A stretch of 64,000 nucleotides of DNA. Source: Dorea_A amylophila. Its GTDB lineage: Bacteria; Bacillota; Clostridia; Lachnospirales; Lachnospiraceae. The stretch spans positions 62,001-126,000 of the forward strand of contig NZ_JAOQJW010000009.1 of the NCBI RefSeq assembly GCF_025567265.1, given 5' to 3'. The position numbers and the translations under genes were made by a program. Of this stretch, positions 50,576 through 59,967 are shown one piece after another. Within the stretch, counting starts at the first letter, position 1; every line of letters starts with the position of its first letter. Under the pieces are notes generated by a model that saw only the letters and a list, made by a program, of their open reading frames with translations, did not search any database and was not told where the DNA came from.

Positions 50576-53500
50576 CTATGCCTTTTTATGTCTTTTTCTG
50601 TAATAAAGTAGGCCTGCTACCATACCTGCACTTACACCAAGAGCCAGCAAAGGCAGGAACCAGTTTGTATCATCACCCGTTTTTGGTCCTGGTTTTACGG
50701 TACCTGGTGTTTCTGGTATTTTTTTATTCTGGATCTCTTTTACCACTTCAATGACTGGTGTTTTATCATTCTGATAGGTAAATACGATTTCCCACTCTTC
50801 TTCCGTCTTCTCATATCCCTTTAAGGTGGCAGTTTCTTTCAGCACATAGGTGATCGGTTCTTTGAAAACACCATTTTCATAAGTTCCAATTGGAAGTAGT
50901 TCTGAAACTGCTTTTCCATCTTTTCCAGTCTTCAAACGTCCTACTTCTTTTCCGGTTTCCTTTTCCAGCAGAACAAATTCTACTCCTTCCAGAGCCGCTT
51001 TGCTGTCTGCATCCGTTTTTACGATAACCAGTTGTCCCATAGCACGCTCATCTTCCATCTTTACTTTCTGGATTTCTCCCGTTTCTTCTACTGTAAACTC
51101 CACGTCATTGGCCACAATATATCCGTCAACTGCCGCTTCTTCATGCAGAGTATAAGTACCTATCGGAAGGTACTCAATCAGGTGTTCCTCTCCTGTGGTC
51201 CAGGACTCTACCACTTCCCCGTCCTGATCCAGAATCTGCAGCTTCGCTCCCTCAATTTCTTTTCCATCTGTAATATCTGTTTTGGAAATTGAAACTTTGG
51301 TATGGTCGTCCTCCATTTTCACTTTTTGTATGTCCCCTGTTTCTTCCACAACAAATTTCACATCTTCTGCCCGGACATATCCCTGTTCCGTAGGCGCTTG
51401 CTCTTCATGCAGTACATATTCTCCTGGTTCCAGTGCATAGACTACATGGGGTTCTTTCTTAGATACCCACTCTTCTACCACCTTTCCGTCCTGATCTAAA
51501 ATCTGCATTTTTGCACCTTCAATTTCCTGTCCACCGGTTAAATCTACTTTTGTAAATTCCGTAATGGTAGGCTGATTAGAAATTTCTTCTGAAAAAGCGA
51601 GCAGTTCAAGGGTCTGGTCTGTATAAGACGCATCAAAGGAATACACCTCATCATTTGGCAGGTATCCCGGCTTATGCTCTACTTCCTGAATATAGTATTT
51701 TCCATGAGGAAGATCTGCCTGAAATACCAGCTTGCCCTCTTCATCTGTTGTTCCCAGTTCAATCAGGGCATCTTTTTCTACAACTACTTCCCCGGCAGCA
51801 TTTTTGATATCCTCCTGCGCATACAGCCCGAATACCACTCCTTCCAGCGGTTTTCCGGTTTCTGCGTCTTTCTTCAGAAGACTCAGGGAAACTTTCTGTC
51901 GCTGATTGGTAAGTTCCATTGTTACATAATCCACTGCTACTTCCTGTCCCTTATATGCAATTTCAAATTCTTTTGCTTCCGAGTCAAGCACGCAGTTCTG
52001 ACCTGCTTTTTCTTCCACTACATAGTATTTTCCGATAGGAAGATTATTCAGGACTGCCTTTCCTTCTTTATCTGTCACCATACGAGCTACCAGGGCATCT
52101 TTTTCATATTTTACAATGCGGTTTCCTGCTTCGTCTTTCTGTCCGTCCGGGGTATAAATGGTTTCCTTTGCATGAATGGCAAATTCTGCACCTTCCATAT
52201 TTCCCTCTTCATAGTCAAATTCATAACCTTTCTCTTTTTCCATGACCTCTTCCCCAGTGAAGAAACTGCTTACCTGATTTACGAAACCTGCTACACCGTT
52301 TTTCATCTTTGTCAGGAACTTTTCTTCTACTTTAGAAGCACCAGAAAGTTTTTCTCCTTTTTTATGGATTGTAAGACTTCCTACTGCTTCATCATTATAC
52401 TGTTCAATGACAACAATAAATTTACCAGTTTCCTCCTCTACCTGGTGTACGGTATCAGAATCTACGGTAATGGTGATCGGCGCTTTCTTTGCCTCCTGGT
52501 AAGCTCCCCCGTCTGCAACTTCATTCAGCGGAACTTCCTTCCCGTCTTTTAAGAGGACATTTTCAAATCCTACCTGTACATAATTTTCCGGTGCTTCCAC
52601 TTCTTCAATCCGGTAAGTGCCACATTTTAACTGCTCCGGTGTAATCAGGTATCCCTCTTCGTTGGTCCTGAACACAGATACCACTTCTTTTTTTGGATAT
52701 CTTACGATCATTTCCACATATTTTTCTGCTTCCACATCATAAATCTTATAAGCTGCACTGTTATCCAGCACCGGCTTCTGCGTCTGGGCATCTTTTTTCA
52801 CAATCTTGAAGTAATACTGCAAAGGACGGTCATCAAACACACGCCATACCTGGGGTTCCCGGCTGTCTTCCGAAATCTGTACAATAAATGGACGAATCCC
52901 TTTTAAATTTTCCGGAACCGTAGACTCAAACACCACATAGGTTCCATAAGGAAGTTCTGGACTCTTTAAATATCCTTTCTTATCCGTAAACAGCTCTGGT
53001 ACCGTAATCTTTTTACCATTCTCCCAATAAGAAGCTGTTTCGTCTTTGCTGTAATCATAGGTGATAAAATCTTCCGGGGTATAATAAGAACCATTTCCCG
53101 GCTTCAAACTTCCGTCTTTTACACCAGACAGCTCACTGATGAGGAATACCTTAAATCCAGCTCCTTCTACCAGTTCTGTTTCTGTCTGCTCCCCGTCTTC
53201 TGAGATCTTGATAAGCTGAAAGGCCTGTTTCTTTACAGTTTCCTTTACAGTCACCTCCCGGTGTACAATCTGTACTTCCTGTCCCTCATACGAAACCTCT
53301 ACGGGATACTCTGTTTCATCTAACAGATACCCTTCTGCCGGCTCTATTTCTTTTACGAAATAATTTCCAAGATACAGGTTTTTGAAATCTACGGTTCCTT
53401 CACTGGAAATCGTACCCTGCGCTACAAGTTCCCCTTTTTTATGGACAATCCCATCTTTCTTATTTGGGTGTTCAATATCTTGTGCAGCATATAATCCGTA

Positions 53501-56014
53501 TTTTGCCCCTACTAAGGTTGCGTCACCCTGGGAAATAAATCCCTGGGAATCCTGGTCAATCTTACTTACATGAACTTCTCCCCGTACTTCCTCATTTTTA
53601 AAATCATGGGAAAAAGTATATGTGTAGGTGCTGTCGTCTTTATATTCATAGAAGAAACGATACACCTCATCTGTCATATAGTACTTATCCGGTGCCTGGA
53701 TTTCCTTTACACTGTAATGGAAATTCAAAGGAATATCTGCATGGAACACAGCCATTCCTTCCCTGTCGGAAACAGCACGTTCCACCAGGCTTCCTTTTTC
53801 TACAAGGACCTTTCCGTCTGCTGCTGTCAGGTCTTCTTCTACATACAAGCCAAACGTCGCACCTTCCAGGGTAACATCATCATGTTTCGATTTTTTCACT
53901 ACATTTACGGAAATCTCCGGTCTTGCATTGGTAAAAACGGTTTCCCCCTGGGATAGCTCTACATTCTGTCCTGCATAGGACAAGGTTACAAACTGGGTAC
54001 GTTCCTGTTCTGTTTTCCCAATCACCAGATTTTCCGGTGCTTTCTGTTCTACAACCTTATATTTTCCAAGATACAATTCTTTGGAAACAGCGCTTCCATC
54101 TTCCCCTGTTGTCAGACTTTCTACCAAATCCCCTGCTTTATGCACCTTCGTCACTTTATCCTGGCTGTAAATATCCTCTGCCGCATAAATGTTATATTCT
54201 GCCCCTGCAAAGTCCGCATTTCCATATACAAAAGTCAGGTTTCCCTCTTCTCCGGTTACTCCGGTCAGAACCTCACCTTTTTTACGGATTGTGATTTTTC
54301 CTTTCTGTTCCTCATTCGTCACTGCAACAGAAGTTGTTTTTCCTGTTTCCAGCTTCACGTTAAAAGACTCTGTATTCAGCTTATATCCTTCTGGAACAGA
54401 AATTTCTTTTAAATATACCGTATCCTGGGTTTTCGGAAGTTCCACCTCAGAAGTACCATTGCTGTCTGTGGCCGGCATCTGTACAAGAAGGTTTTTACAT
54501 GCACTGTCTGAATAAATACCAAAAACAGCGCCGGACAGATTTACTTTACTGTTCTTATCTTTTTTTGTTACCTTTACCCTTGCCAGGTCTAGCCACTTCA
54601 CCGTAAATTCCACAGAAGCACTTTCTTCTTCAAAAAATGCCCCATACCCAATATCCTGAGAACCAGAACCCGTAGACAATACTAAGGTCTTCCACTGAGT
54701 TCCCATTTGTCCTTTCAGCTTACCACTGTTCCATGTACCAGTTACAGTTTTGGGAGCACTGAAATAGAATGTGGTATTTCCATTGATCTTTACGGTTCCT
54801 GTCTGTTTTGTACTTCCACTGTGATAAGTCACATTCTCTGGCATTTTTAAAGTAATATAGTTTCTATGGTCACCTTTTAAAGTAAATTCTCCGGTACGCT
54901 GTTCCTTTCCACTTTCATAACCCTTTGCTTCCTTTGGGGACAACGTGATTGCTGCTGTCGGAGGTGCTTCCAGGCTGTAAATATGCTGGATATATCCCCA
55001 CACACCGCTTGCCTTAATATCTTCAAAGGTACAGCCATAAAAACCGTCCATGCCACAATAAGAATAAGCGGCAGCTAAATGCGTAAAAATATACTTTGTC
55101 TTCCAGTCAAAAGAGGGCATATACTCCCCAGTAATGTCCCCGGGACCGCCATATCCATAATAAAGGACTTTCTGTAATTCCGGGTTGCTTTCAAATTCAT
55201 TGGCTACATAATCCGAGGTCGGCGGGGAAGCCTTCATAGACTCCAGACAATATGCCACATGGCCATTTACGGTGAAATAGGAAGTAGAATAGTTCCCCAC
55301 GTTAGAAGGGTATGGGATTTTCTCTCCCTGTACCAGATGTACATTGCTTCCTTTTTGCTGCTCCATTGCTGCCGGAACAACCGATAAGAACATTCCCTTA
55401 TCCTCTTTTGGTGTCAGATCAATCAACTCTGCCCCTGCATCTGGCATTTCCGGTTCTTCCGTCAGTACCTCCGGTATCTCCGGGTCAGGGTCCGCCTCAC
55501 CGTCCTCACCGGAGCCATCTTCGGTATGCTGGCTTACTTCTCCCTGGGGTTCCTGTGTACTGTTTTCCCTTGCTTCTACCACAATTCTTCTCATAATCTG
55601 ATAGGAAGGGTTTCCGCTTAACGGATCAACACGATAAAATGCCTGGTAAGAACCTGGGGTATTGAAATCAAAAGAATTGCCGGAGTCCCCTTCTGCTTTC
55701 AGAAACGTTACCTTTACTTTTTCATCATTTTTCTGAAAACCCCTGTAATCTGTTTCCAGGTCAAAGGACTCTCCTGCTTTTATGGTAAGATCCTCTGCAT
55801 ACACCAGTTCTTCTTCTGTTAGTTGCTCCTTTACCTCTTCCAACTCCGGTAATGTTTCTGAAGCAGCCTCCTCCTGTTTTACTTCCTGTATCTGTGCATG
55901 TTCCTCAGACTGTTCAGAAGCCAGTGCGGTGATCCCTGTATTGAGTAACGTAGAACAACTAAGAAGAAGTGCCAGCGTCCCAGCCAGCAGCCTTTTCTTT
56001 TTTCCTTTCATCAT
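50576..56014 (-). CDS. Giant surface adhesin: thioester domain plus Cna-B/SpaA repeats
   Basis: A 1812-residue wall protein. A signal peptide (LLAGTLALLLSCSTLL) is followed by an acidic region and a thioester domain (about 220-350) with the reactive Cys in GHVAYCLESMKASP. About a dozen Cna-B/SpaA-type beta domains follow, each starting like KVTKKD...LSGAVFGIY or EGAxFGLY; these usually hold Lys-Asn isopeptide bonds. The end is a sorting signal, PGPKTGDDTN, a membrane helix and RKRHKKA. The Leu of LPxTG is replaced by Gly. ATG 56014 has AAAAGGAG upstream. It probably aids mating-pair contact or host adhesion. No sortase is seen here. Confidence 0.88.
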   Translation of the reverse strand: MMKGKKKRLLAGTLALLLSCSTLLNTGITALASEQSEEHAQIQEVKQEEAASETLPELEEVKEQLTEEELVYAEDLTIKAGESFDLETDYRGFQKNDEKVKVTFLKAEGDSGNSFDFNTPGSYQAFYRVDPLSGNPSYQIMRRIVVEARENSTQEPQGEVSQHTEDGSGEDGEADPDPEIPEVLTEEPEMPDAGAELIDLTPKEDKGMFLSVVPAAMEQQKGSNVHLVQGEKIPYPSNVGNYSTSYFTVNGHVAYCLESMKASPPTSDYVANEFESNPELQKVLYYGYGGPGDITGEYMPSFDWKTKYIFTHLAAAYSYCGMDGFYGCTFEDIKASGVWGYIQHIYSLEAPPTAAITLSPKEAKGYESGKEQRTGEFTLKGDHRNYITLKMPENVTYHSGSTKQTGTVKINGNTTFYFSAPKTVTGTWNSGKLKGQMGTQWKTLVLSTGSGSQDIGYGAFFEEESASVEFTVKWLDLARVKVTKKDKNSKVNLSGAVFGIYSDSACKNLLVQMPATDSNGTSEVELPKTQDTVYLKEISVPEGYKLNTESFNVKLETGKTTSVAVTNEEQKGKITIRKKGEVLTGVTGEEGNLTFVYGNADFAGAEYNIYAAEDIYSQDKVTKVHKAGDLVESLTTGEDGSAVSKELYLGKYKVVEQKAPENLVIGKTEQERTQFVTLSYAGQNVELSQGETVFTNARPEISVNVVKKSKHDDVTLEGATFGLYVEEDLTAADGKVLVEKGSLVERAVSDREGMAVFHADIPLNFHYSVKEIQAPDKYYMTDEVYRFFYEYKDDSTYTYTFSHDFKNEEVRGEVHVSKIDQDSQGFISQGDATLVGAKYGLYAAQDIEHPNKKDGIVHKKGELVAQGTISSEGTVDFKNLYLGNYFVKEIEPAEGYLLDETEYPVEVSYEGQEVQIVHREVTVKETVKKQAFQLIKISEDGEQTETELVEGAGFKVFLISELSGVKDGSLKPGNGSYYTPEDFITYDYSKDETASYWENGKKITVPELFTDKKGYLKSPELPYGTYVVFESTVPENLKGIRPFIVQISEDSREPQVWRVFDDRPLQYYFKIVKKDAQTQKPVLDNSAAYKIYDVEAEKYVEMIVRYPKKEVVSVFRTNEEGYLITPEQLKCGTYRIEEVEAPENYVQVGFENVLLKDGKEVPLNEVADGGAYQEAKKAPITITVDSDTVHQVEEETGKFIVVIEQYNDEAVGSLTIHKKGEKLSGASKVEEKFLTKMKNGVAGFVNQVSSFFTGEEVMEKEKGYEFDYEEGNMEGAEFAIHAKETIYTPDGQKDEAGNRIVKYEKDALVARMVTDKEGKAVLNNLPIGKYYVVEEKAGQNCVLDSEAKEFEIAYKGQEVAVDYVTMELTNQRQKVSLSLLKKDAETGKPLEGVVFGLYAQEDIKNAAGEVVVEKDALIELGTTDEEGKLVFQADLPHGKYYIQEVEHKPGYLPNDEVYSFDASYTDQTLELLAFSEEISNQPTITEFTKVDLTGGQEIEGAKMQILDQDGKVVEEWVSKKEPHVVYALEPGEYVLHEEQAPTEQGYVRAEDVKFVVEETGDIQKVKMEDDHTKVSISKTDITDGKEIEGAKLQILDQDGEVVESWTTGEEHLIEYLPIGTYTLHEEAAVDGYIVANDVEFTVEETGEIQKVKMEDERAMGQLVIVKTDADSKAALEGVEFVLLEKETGKEVGRLKTGKDGKAVSELLPIGTYENGVFKEPITYVLKETATLKGYEKTEEEWEIVFTYQNDKTPVIEVVKEIQNKKIPETPGTVKPGPKTGDDTNWFLPLLALGVSAGMVAGLLYYRKRHKKA
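51040..51560 (-). repeat. Tandem Cna-B repeats in the adhesin
   Basis: Two adjacent units share nearly the same protein words: EIEGAKLQILDQDGEVVE and EIEGAKMQILDQDGKVVE, then HEE, then VEETGxIQKVKMED. The unit is about 75 codons. The similarity implies recent duplication or homogenisation. Confidence 0.75.
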
Positions 56015-56041
56015 AGCTTTGCTCCTTTTCATTTTTTCGTC

Positions 56042-56072
56042 AAAAAAAGCAGGCCACACAAGCCTGCTTTCC
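56042..56072 (-). terminator. Terminator upstream of the adhesin gene
   Basis: Minus-strand RNA AAAGCAGGC, loop UUGUGUG, GCCUGCUUUUUUU. It ends the partition/small-protein transcript. The adhesin may then depend on read-through or on an unseen promoter. Confidence 0.8.
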
Positions 56073-56144
56073 ATTTTCTATCTTCTTTTTTCTATCTTTT
56101 GTATACGGTCTGTCCCGTATCCAATGCACCCGTCAATCCCCTTT

Positions 56145-56297
56145 CTATTCCCTGCTTCCTGCATGGAACACTGCCAAAACAAGCTGCAGAACCAGCAGAA
56201 ACAAACATATCACCAGTTTCCCTGTCAGATACAGCAGTTTCCCCACTGCAATGAAAATCCCTTTTACAACTTCCCATACACTTCTTCCTACTGCCAT
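56145..56297 (-). CDS. 50-residue membrane protein
   Basis: A very short hydrophobic protein (WEVVKGIFIAVGKLLYLTGK then LVICLFLLVLQLVLAVFHAG) with one or two membrane helices. The start is ATG 56297 after AAGGAGGAAAAAGAT. It follows the partition genes. No family recognised. Confidence 0.65.
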   Translation of the reverse strand: MAVGRSVWEVVKGIFIAVGKLLYLTGKLVICLFLLVLQLVLAVFHAGSRE

Positions 56298-56310
56298 ATC
56301 TTTTTCCTCC

Positions 56311-56733
56311 TTATTCTTCAAATGCCCCATAAAATTCCGCAAACCGTAAATCTTTTTCCATACAGGCTTCTTCCTTTTCCCTGTTCTCTGCTATCGTTCC
56401 ACCGTCAGAAAGTTCTCCCTGAACGGTCTTTTCCAGCACACCCCGCTTCTCAAAGGCTTCTTCCTGTGCCTTTGAAACCGCTTCTTTTACGATTTTACAA
56501 AATTGTTCTTTCTGGTTCTCCAGAAGGGTATTTAATAGTTTCATCTGCTGTACATCTTCTTCCTGCTGCAGGTATTTTGCAAAATAAACGATTGCTTCTG
56601 CTATGAAATCGTCTTTCGTCTTGAAAATATCTTTGTTATACTCCTTCAGATATCGGTATGCCTGATGATGTACCGGCCTGTTTTTATACAGCCGCAGTGA
56701 AGTAGTATATACTTTTTCCGTATCCATAAGCAT
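56311..56733 (-). CDS. ParR-like adaptor protein
   Basis: A 140-residue protein. The N-terminal half (TSLRLYKNRPVHHQAYRYLK, KTKDDFIAEAIVYFAKYLQQ) has a ribbon-helix-helix-like pattern seen in partner proteins of ParM-type actins. The C-terminal half is acidic and helical, suited to filament binding. It lies 10 nt after the ParM-like gene, the standard order. The ParR assignment rests on context and pattern. Confidence 0.65.
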   Translation of the reverse strand: MLMDTEKVYTTSLRLYKNRPVHHQAYRYLKEYNKDIFKTKDDFIAEAIVYFAKYLQQEEDVQQMKLLNTLLENQKEQFCKIVKEAVSKAQEEAFEKRGVLEKTVQGELSDGGTIAENREKEEACMEKDLRFAEFYGAFEE

Positions 56734-56743
56734 TCACTTCCTA

Positions 56744-57670
56744 TCATGCCGTCCGCATTTTCCTCTGTTTTGCCCGGATAATACTTTTCACTGCTTCTTC
56801 ACAGCCCCTTGCATTGGCATGTATATCCGTCACAAACTGTACATCTTTTCCCTCATTAGCTCCAAAATGCTCCACAATGGAAGAACCACCTCCCATGAAT
56901 ACCATTTTGGTCAGGTCCAGATTATAATGATTTGCCTGTATGATACCATAAATTTCCTCTGCATAGGATTTCAAACAGTTTATAATCACTTCCTGATACT
57001 GCTTCGGGCAGTCATAGCTTCCTGTCCTCATAAATGCTTCTGTAATGTATGCCGGTACCCCTGCCCCTGTTTTTGCAATGGCTTCCTCATTGACTTTTCC
57101 GATACAATACAAAGCTGCCTTATCCGAAATCGAATACTTCCCGTCCGGCATTCCGTCAACAAACTCTACCAGGTCGGTAGTCCCTCCACCAATATCTACT
57201 AAAAGGCAATAACCGGGAACCGCTTCTAAAAGCGTATGGATCACCACATGCCCCTGCATAAAAACAAACACATTTTCCAAAGACACATGATAATGTACTC
57301 CTTCATAGCGGAAATGCAGTTCCTTTGTCTTTAACAGATATTTCTTAAAATTTTCTTTCTGCTGCTGAAATCTTCTGGGTGGCAGGGCAGCTCCCATTTT
57401 TACGGAAGCGTCTGTCAGTCCCCGGCAGCGCATTTCCTGCGCCAGTGCTGCAAGGGTAAGAAGATAATAGTTTTCATTCTCTGTCTTATCTACGCATTCC
57501 TTTTCCGGTACTTTCCCACCCACATAATAAAACTGGTTCTGGTATTCCAGAATGTGTTCCAGGCTGTCCGGCCTTGCCTGCAAAGGCTGGATTGCTGCTG
57601 AAAATACAGTATTTGCAGTTTTCATGTTACGGTTTCCATGATCAATTCCAATAATCATTTTAGTTTCCAC
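56744..57670 (-). CDS. ParM/StbA-like actin-family partition protein
   Basis: A 308-residue actin-like ATPase with phosphate 1 IIGIDHGNRNMKTAN, phosphate 2 LLVDIGGGTTDLVEF and adenosine motif MVFMGGGSSIVEHFG. Such proteins form filaments that separate plasmid copies. In an integrative element it suggests a replicating circular phase. GTG 57670 has AGGAGG 8 nt upstream. Confidence 0.85.
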   Translation of the reverse strand: METKMIIGIDHGNRNMKTANTVFSAAIQPLQARPDSLEHILEYQNQFYYVGGKVPEKECVDKTENENYYLLTLAALAQEMRCRGLTDASVKMGAALPPRRFQQQKENFKKYLLKTKELHFRYEGVHYHVSLENVFVFMQGHVVIHTLLEAVPGYCLLVDIGGGTTDLVEFVDGMPDGKYSISDKAALYCIGKVNEEAIAKTGAGVPAYITEAFMRTGSYDCPKQYQEVIINCLKSYAEEIYGIIQANHYNLDLTKMVFMGGGSSIVEHFGANEGKDVQFVTDIHANARGCEEAVKSIIRAKQRKMRTA

Positions 57671-57703
57671 GTTCTTATCCTCCTGAAAGTTATAGTTTGT
57701 ATT

Positions 57704-58246
57704 TTATCTTGTTCTCTTTGGTTCTTGACCTGCTTCTTTCTTTTCTTTGTTTATCACAGGAAGTTTGTCAAACAGTTCCCCCATCACCGCTTCCATTTCC
57801 TGAAACTTCATTTCATCTGGCATACACAGAAAAACAATCACTGCATCCGTCTGACGTTCCCCGTTCTCTCTCCGGTAAAGTTCTGTATAGGAACCCCAAC
57901 AACCGTCCTCACCTGCACAAAACTTTTTTGTCTTCTCATTTACTTTTATGAGATATTCTTCGGTATCAACAAAGATTTTCCGAATGGATACTTTTTGTAA
58001 GTCGTATTTCATGCTGTCCATATAAACCGGCATGTGTTCCTCTGGGGCAAAATAGACATACATTGTGCAATAGGTCTCTCCTTCCGTCCCCATCTCCTGT
58101 AAAACAATCCCGGCTTCAAATATTTCCGGTGGAGCATAATCTACTACAAAATCCGAATCCTTTTCCTGTGAAGATTTTTCAAAATGCTCTGAATCTCCAA
58201 CCAGAAAATGTTTGGGGCACTGAATACGAAACCTTTCTTCCCTCAT
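57704..58246 (-). CDS. Element protein of unknown function
   Basis: A 180-residue soluble acidic protein (FVVDYAPPEIFEAGIVLQEM, YCTMYVYFAPEEHMPVYMDS, DAVIVFLCMPDEMKFQEMEA). I do not recognise it. Its ATG overlaps the TGA of the HTH frame (ATGA), which implies coupling to it. Confidence 0.6.
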   Translation of the reverse strand: MREERFRIQCPKHFLVGDSEHFEKSSQEKDSDFVVDYAPPEIFEAGIVLQEMGTEGETYCTMYVYFAPEEHMPVYMDSMKYDLQKVSIRKIFVDTEEYLIKVNEKTKKFCAGEDGCWGSYTELYRRENGERQTDAVIVFLCMPDEMKFQEMEAVMGELFDKLPVINKEKKEAGQEPKRTR

Positions 58247-58447
58247 TCTGTATATTCCTCCATAATCTCACTAATATCTTTTTGAAATAGCCGCTGAAGC
58301 AGGACAACTACATAGACATTTGGCTTTTGCTGTCCGTATTCAATCCTCTGATACGTCCGAAGACTGATACCCAAGACAGCCGCAAGTTCTCTCTGTGTAT
58401 ATCCATGAGCTGTCCTGAATTTTCTTAATTTTGTTACTTTCTATCAC
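58243..58447 (-). pseudogene. Cro/C1-type HTH regulator, frame disrupted at the 5' end
   Basis: A clear HTH protein is encoded (KLRKFRTAHGYTQRELAAVL, GISLRTYQRIEYGQQKPNVY, ending EIMEEYTE), but its frame has no start codon and begins after TAG. The only start with a ribosome binding site, GTG 58447 after AAGGAG, is in another frame. Removing one A from the AAAA run near 58430 would join GTG-ATA-GAA-AGT-AAC to the HTH. So there is either a one-base insertion (real or sequencing) or translational slippage. The coding part is otherwise intact. Confidence 0.65.
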
Positions 58448-58452
58448 GCTCC

Positions 58453-59568
58453 TTACGTCTGAGGGATAGCTTCCTGATAAGCAAACAGATTGGATATATA
58501 GCTGTTTGCTGTCAATGTGGCATTGTATAAAGCGGTAAGCAGCACTGCCCGGATATTATTGGCTTTCCTTGTACACTGCTTAATTGAGTCTATCACATAC
58601 TCTACGGTAAACTTATCCAGCTTTTTATACATTCCCTGTACAATGCCAAGAGGTCGTTCTTCCTGATTTACCCTTATGGTCTTTGCATTGGACGTCAAAA
58701 CATCTACTGCAAGCCCTACAATCTCATTGAGCAGTTTTCTGTCAAAAGGTCTGTCTATCCATATCGCATCATAATCAATCTGATCTTTGAACTGTTCTTC
58801 TGCTGCCTGATAGGATAAGATAGGATTATCTCTATACCCATTCCCTATTTCTGTTGTATTCTTTTGGGTACTTTCTGCTGTAGTCTTTGTAGTAATCTCT
58901 GTATTTGTCTGCCCGCTATCAGTCTGAGGTACCTCTTTGGGTATCCAGGGCTCTGTTTCCCTGTCGGGGTATGCTCCCTCTTTGAATGGTGACACCCTCT
59001 TCCTTTGGAAAGGGACAGCCCTCTCTTCTACAAAATGTATCTCTTCCTCTATGGCTGTATGGGAACTGATTTTCTCTGCTTTGGATTTCTCTCTTCTTTT
59101 TTCAAAGGAAACCGGATCTGCTCCTGTTTCTTCTGGATAAGTCAATTCTTTTAACCGGTCTACGATCAATTCCAGATACAGAACATTATTTACAACAATC
59201 CCATTCATGGAAATGGTTCTAAATACCCGTTTTACCACACCCAGCTTCTCTAAAAATACCACTGCATTTGTCGCTTCTTTTTTGGAAATCCCAAACTGTT
59301 CGCTGATCTGCTGGTAACTTCTCTGAAGAAGGTCTGACTTAAATTTCTTTCTTACCCCAATGACCTGTCCGGTTCCTTCATCTCTGATTTCTGTAGGCTT
59401 ATACCAGTACACAATATCTGCCAGTATAATAATAGCTGTTAGATTTGGCTTTCCACTTTCTCTGATGATTGTCCGATACCACACCTGCGGAATGATATTT
59501 CCAGATATATTCAGTTTTGCATTTTCATCTACAATTTCATTTCCAGTGCTATAAATACCTCCATTCAT
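58453..59568 (-). CDS. Replication initiator-like protein with DUF6017 C-terminus
   Basis: A 371-residue protein. The N-terminal part is a winged-helix domain (PQVWYRTIIRESGKPNLTAI, YQQISEQFGISKKEATNAVV, FLEKLGVVKRVFRTISM) like RepA_N/DnaD-type initiators. A variable, Thr/Glu-rich linker follows. The C-terminal 100 residues (IDRPFDRKLLNEIVGLAVDV, YVIDSIKQCTRKANNIRAVL) fit DUF6017. ATG 59568 is preceded by GTGAGGAATAAACGT. It probably starts replication of the excised circle. Confidence 0.78.
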   Translation of the reverse strand: MNGGIYSTGNEIVDENAKLNISGNIIPQVWYRTIIRESGKPNLTAIIILADIVYWYKPTEIRDEGTGQVIGVRKKFKSDLLQRSYQQISEQFGISKKEATNAVVFLEKLGVVKRVFRTISMNGIVVNNVLYLELIVDRLKELTYPEETGADPVSFEKRREKSKAEKISSHTAIEEEIHFVEERAVPFQRKRVSPFKEGAYPDRETEPWIPKEVPQTDSGQTNTEITTKTTAESTQKNTTEIGNGYRDNPILSYQAAEEQFKDQIDYDAIWIDRPFDRKLLNEIVGLAVDVLTSNAKTIRVNQEERPLGIVQGMYKKLDKFTVEYVIDSIKQCTRKANNIRAVLLTALYNATLTANSYISNLFAYQEAIPQT

Positions 59569-59572
59569 ACGT

Positions 59573-59710
59573 TTATTCCTCACTCCCCTGCTTCTTTTCT
59601 TTTTCAAATAAAGCACTTATTTCTTCATCTGCTCTTTTGCCTGCCACCAGACACGCATACAACGAAACGAGGAAAAAAATTATTCCAACAATCATAATCA
59701 CCTTTATCAT
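59573..59710 (-). CDS. DUF3789-like 45-residue membrane protein
   Basis: A short protein with one N-terminal membrane helix (IMIVGIIFFLVSLYACLVAG) and a charged tail (KRADEEISALFEKEKKQGSE). GGGAGG lies 8 nt before ATG 59710. It ends 5 nt before the initiator gene. DUF3789 proteins of this size stand first in the Tn1549-like operon. Function unknown. Confidence 0.7.
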   Translation of the reverse strand: MIKVIMIVGIIFFLVSLYACLVAGKRADEEISALFEKEKKQGSEE

Positions 59711-59731
59711 TGCTCTGTCCTCCCAAGAAAA

Positions 59732-59778
59732 AAAGGACTAAGCCAGCTAACAGAATCTTTTAACTAACCTAGTCCTTA
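59732..59778 (-). terminator. Terminator/attenuator at the head of the element operon
   Basis: Minus-strand RNA AAGGACUAGG pairs with UUAGUCCUU-type sequence and is followed by seven U, placed between the promoter and the first gene. Since transcription must pass it, it may be an attenuator. It resembles the element-end hairpin at 59968-60025. Confidence 0.65.
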
Positions 59779-59794
59779 ACATATTTTTTTCAAT

Positions 59795-59830
59795 ATATTG
59801 TAACCGAATGGTTTTTCACAAACTTGACCG
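59795..59830 (-). promoter_or_regulatory. Possible promoter of the element backbone operon
   Basis: On the minus strand TTGTGA, an 18-nt spacer and TATATT lie just upstream of the attenuator-like hairpin. A second possible site, TTGCTA with TATATC about 16 nt later, lies further up near 59850-59875. Both are moderate matches. The interval 59830-59960 holds no gene. Confidence 0.4.
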
Positions 59831-59967
59831 CCTGTGAGAATGGATATAATTTTGACAGGACCAGTAGCAATAGGTTTCTATCTTTAAGAGCCCCTGCCAT
59901 TTGATTTTTACTATGAAAAATTCATTCCCGGTCTATGAATTTTCTACCTTTTATGGTATAATAGAAA

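Noticed and set aside
51674..52552. Long plus-strand frame opposite the adhesin
   Set aside because: A shadow of the Glu/Lys-rich adhesin repeats; the product is Phe/Cys/Ser-rich with no start site.
58338..58447. Short frame from GTG 58447 as a separate gene
   Set aside because: After a few codons it diverges from the HTH sequence into Cys/Ser-rich nonsense; better explained as the displaced 5' end of the HTH gene.
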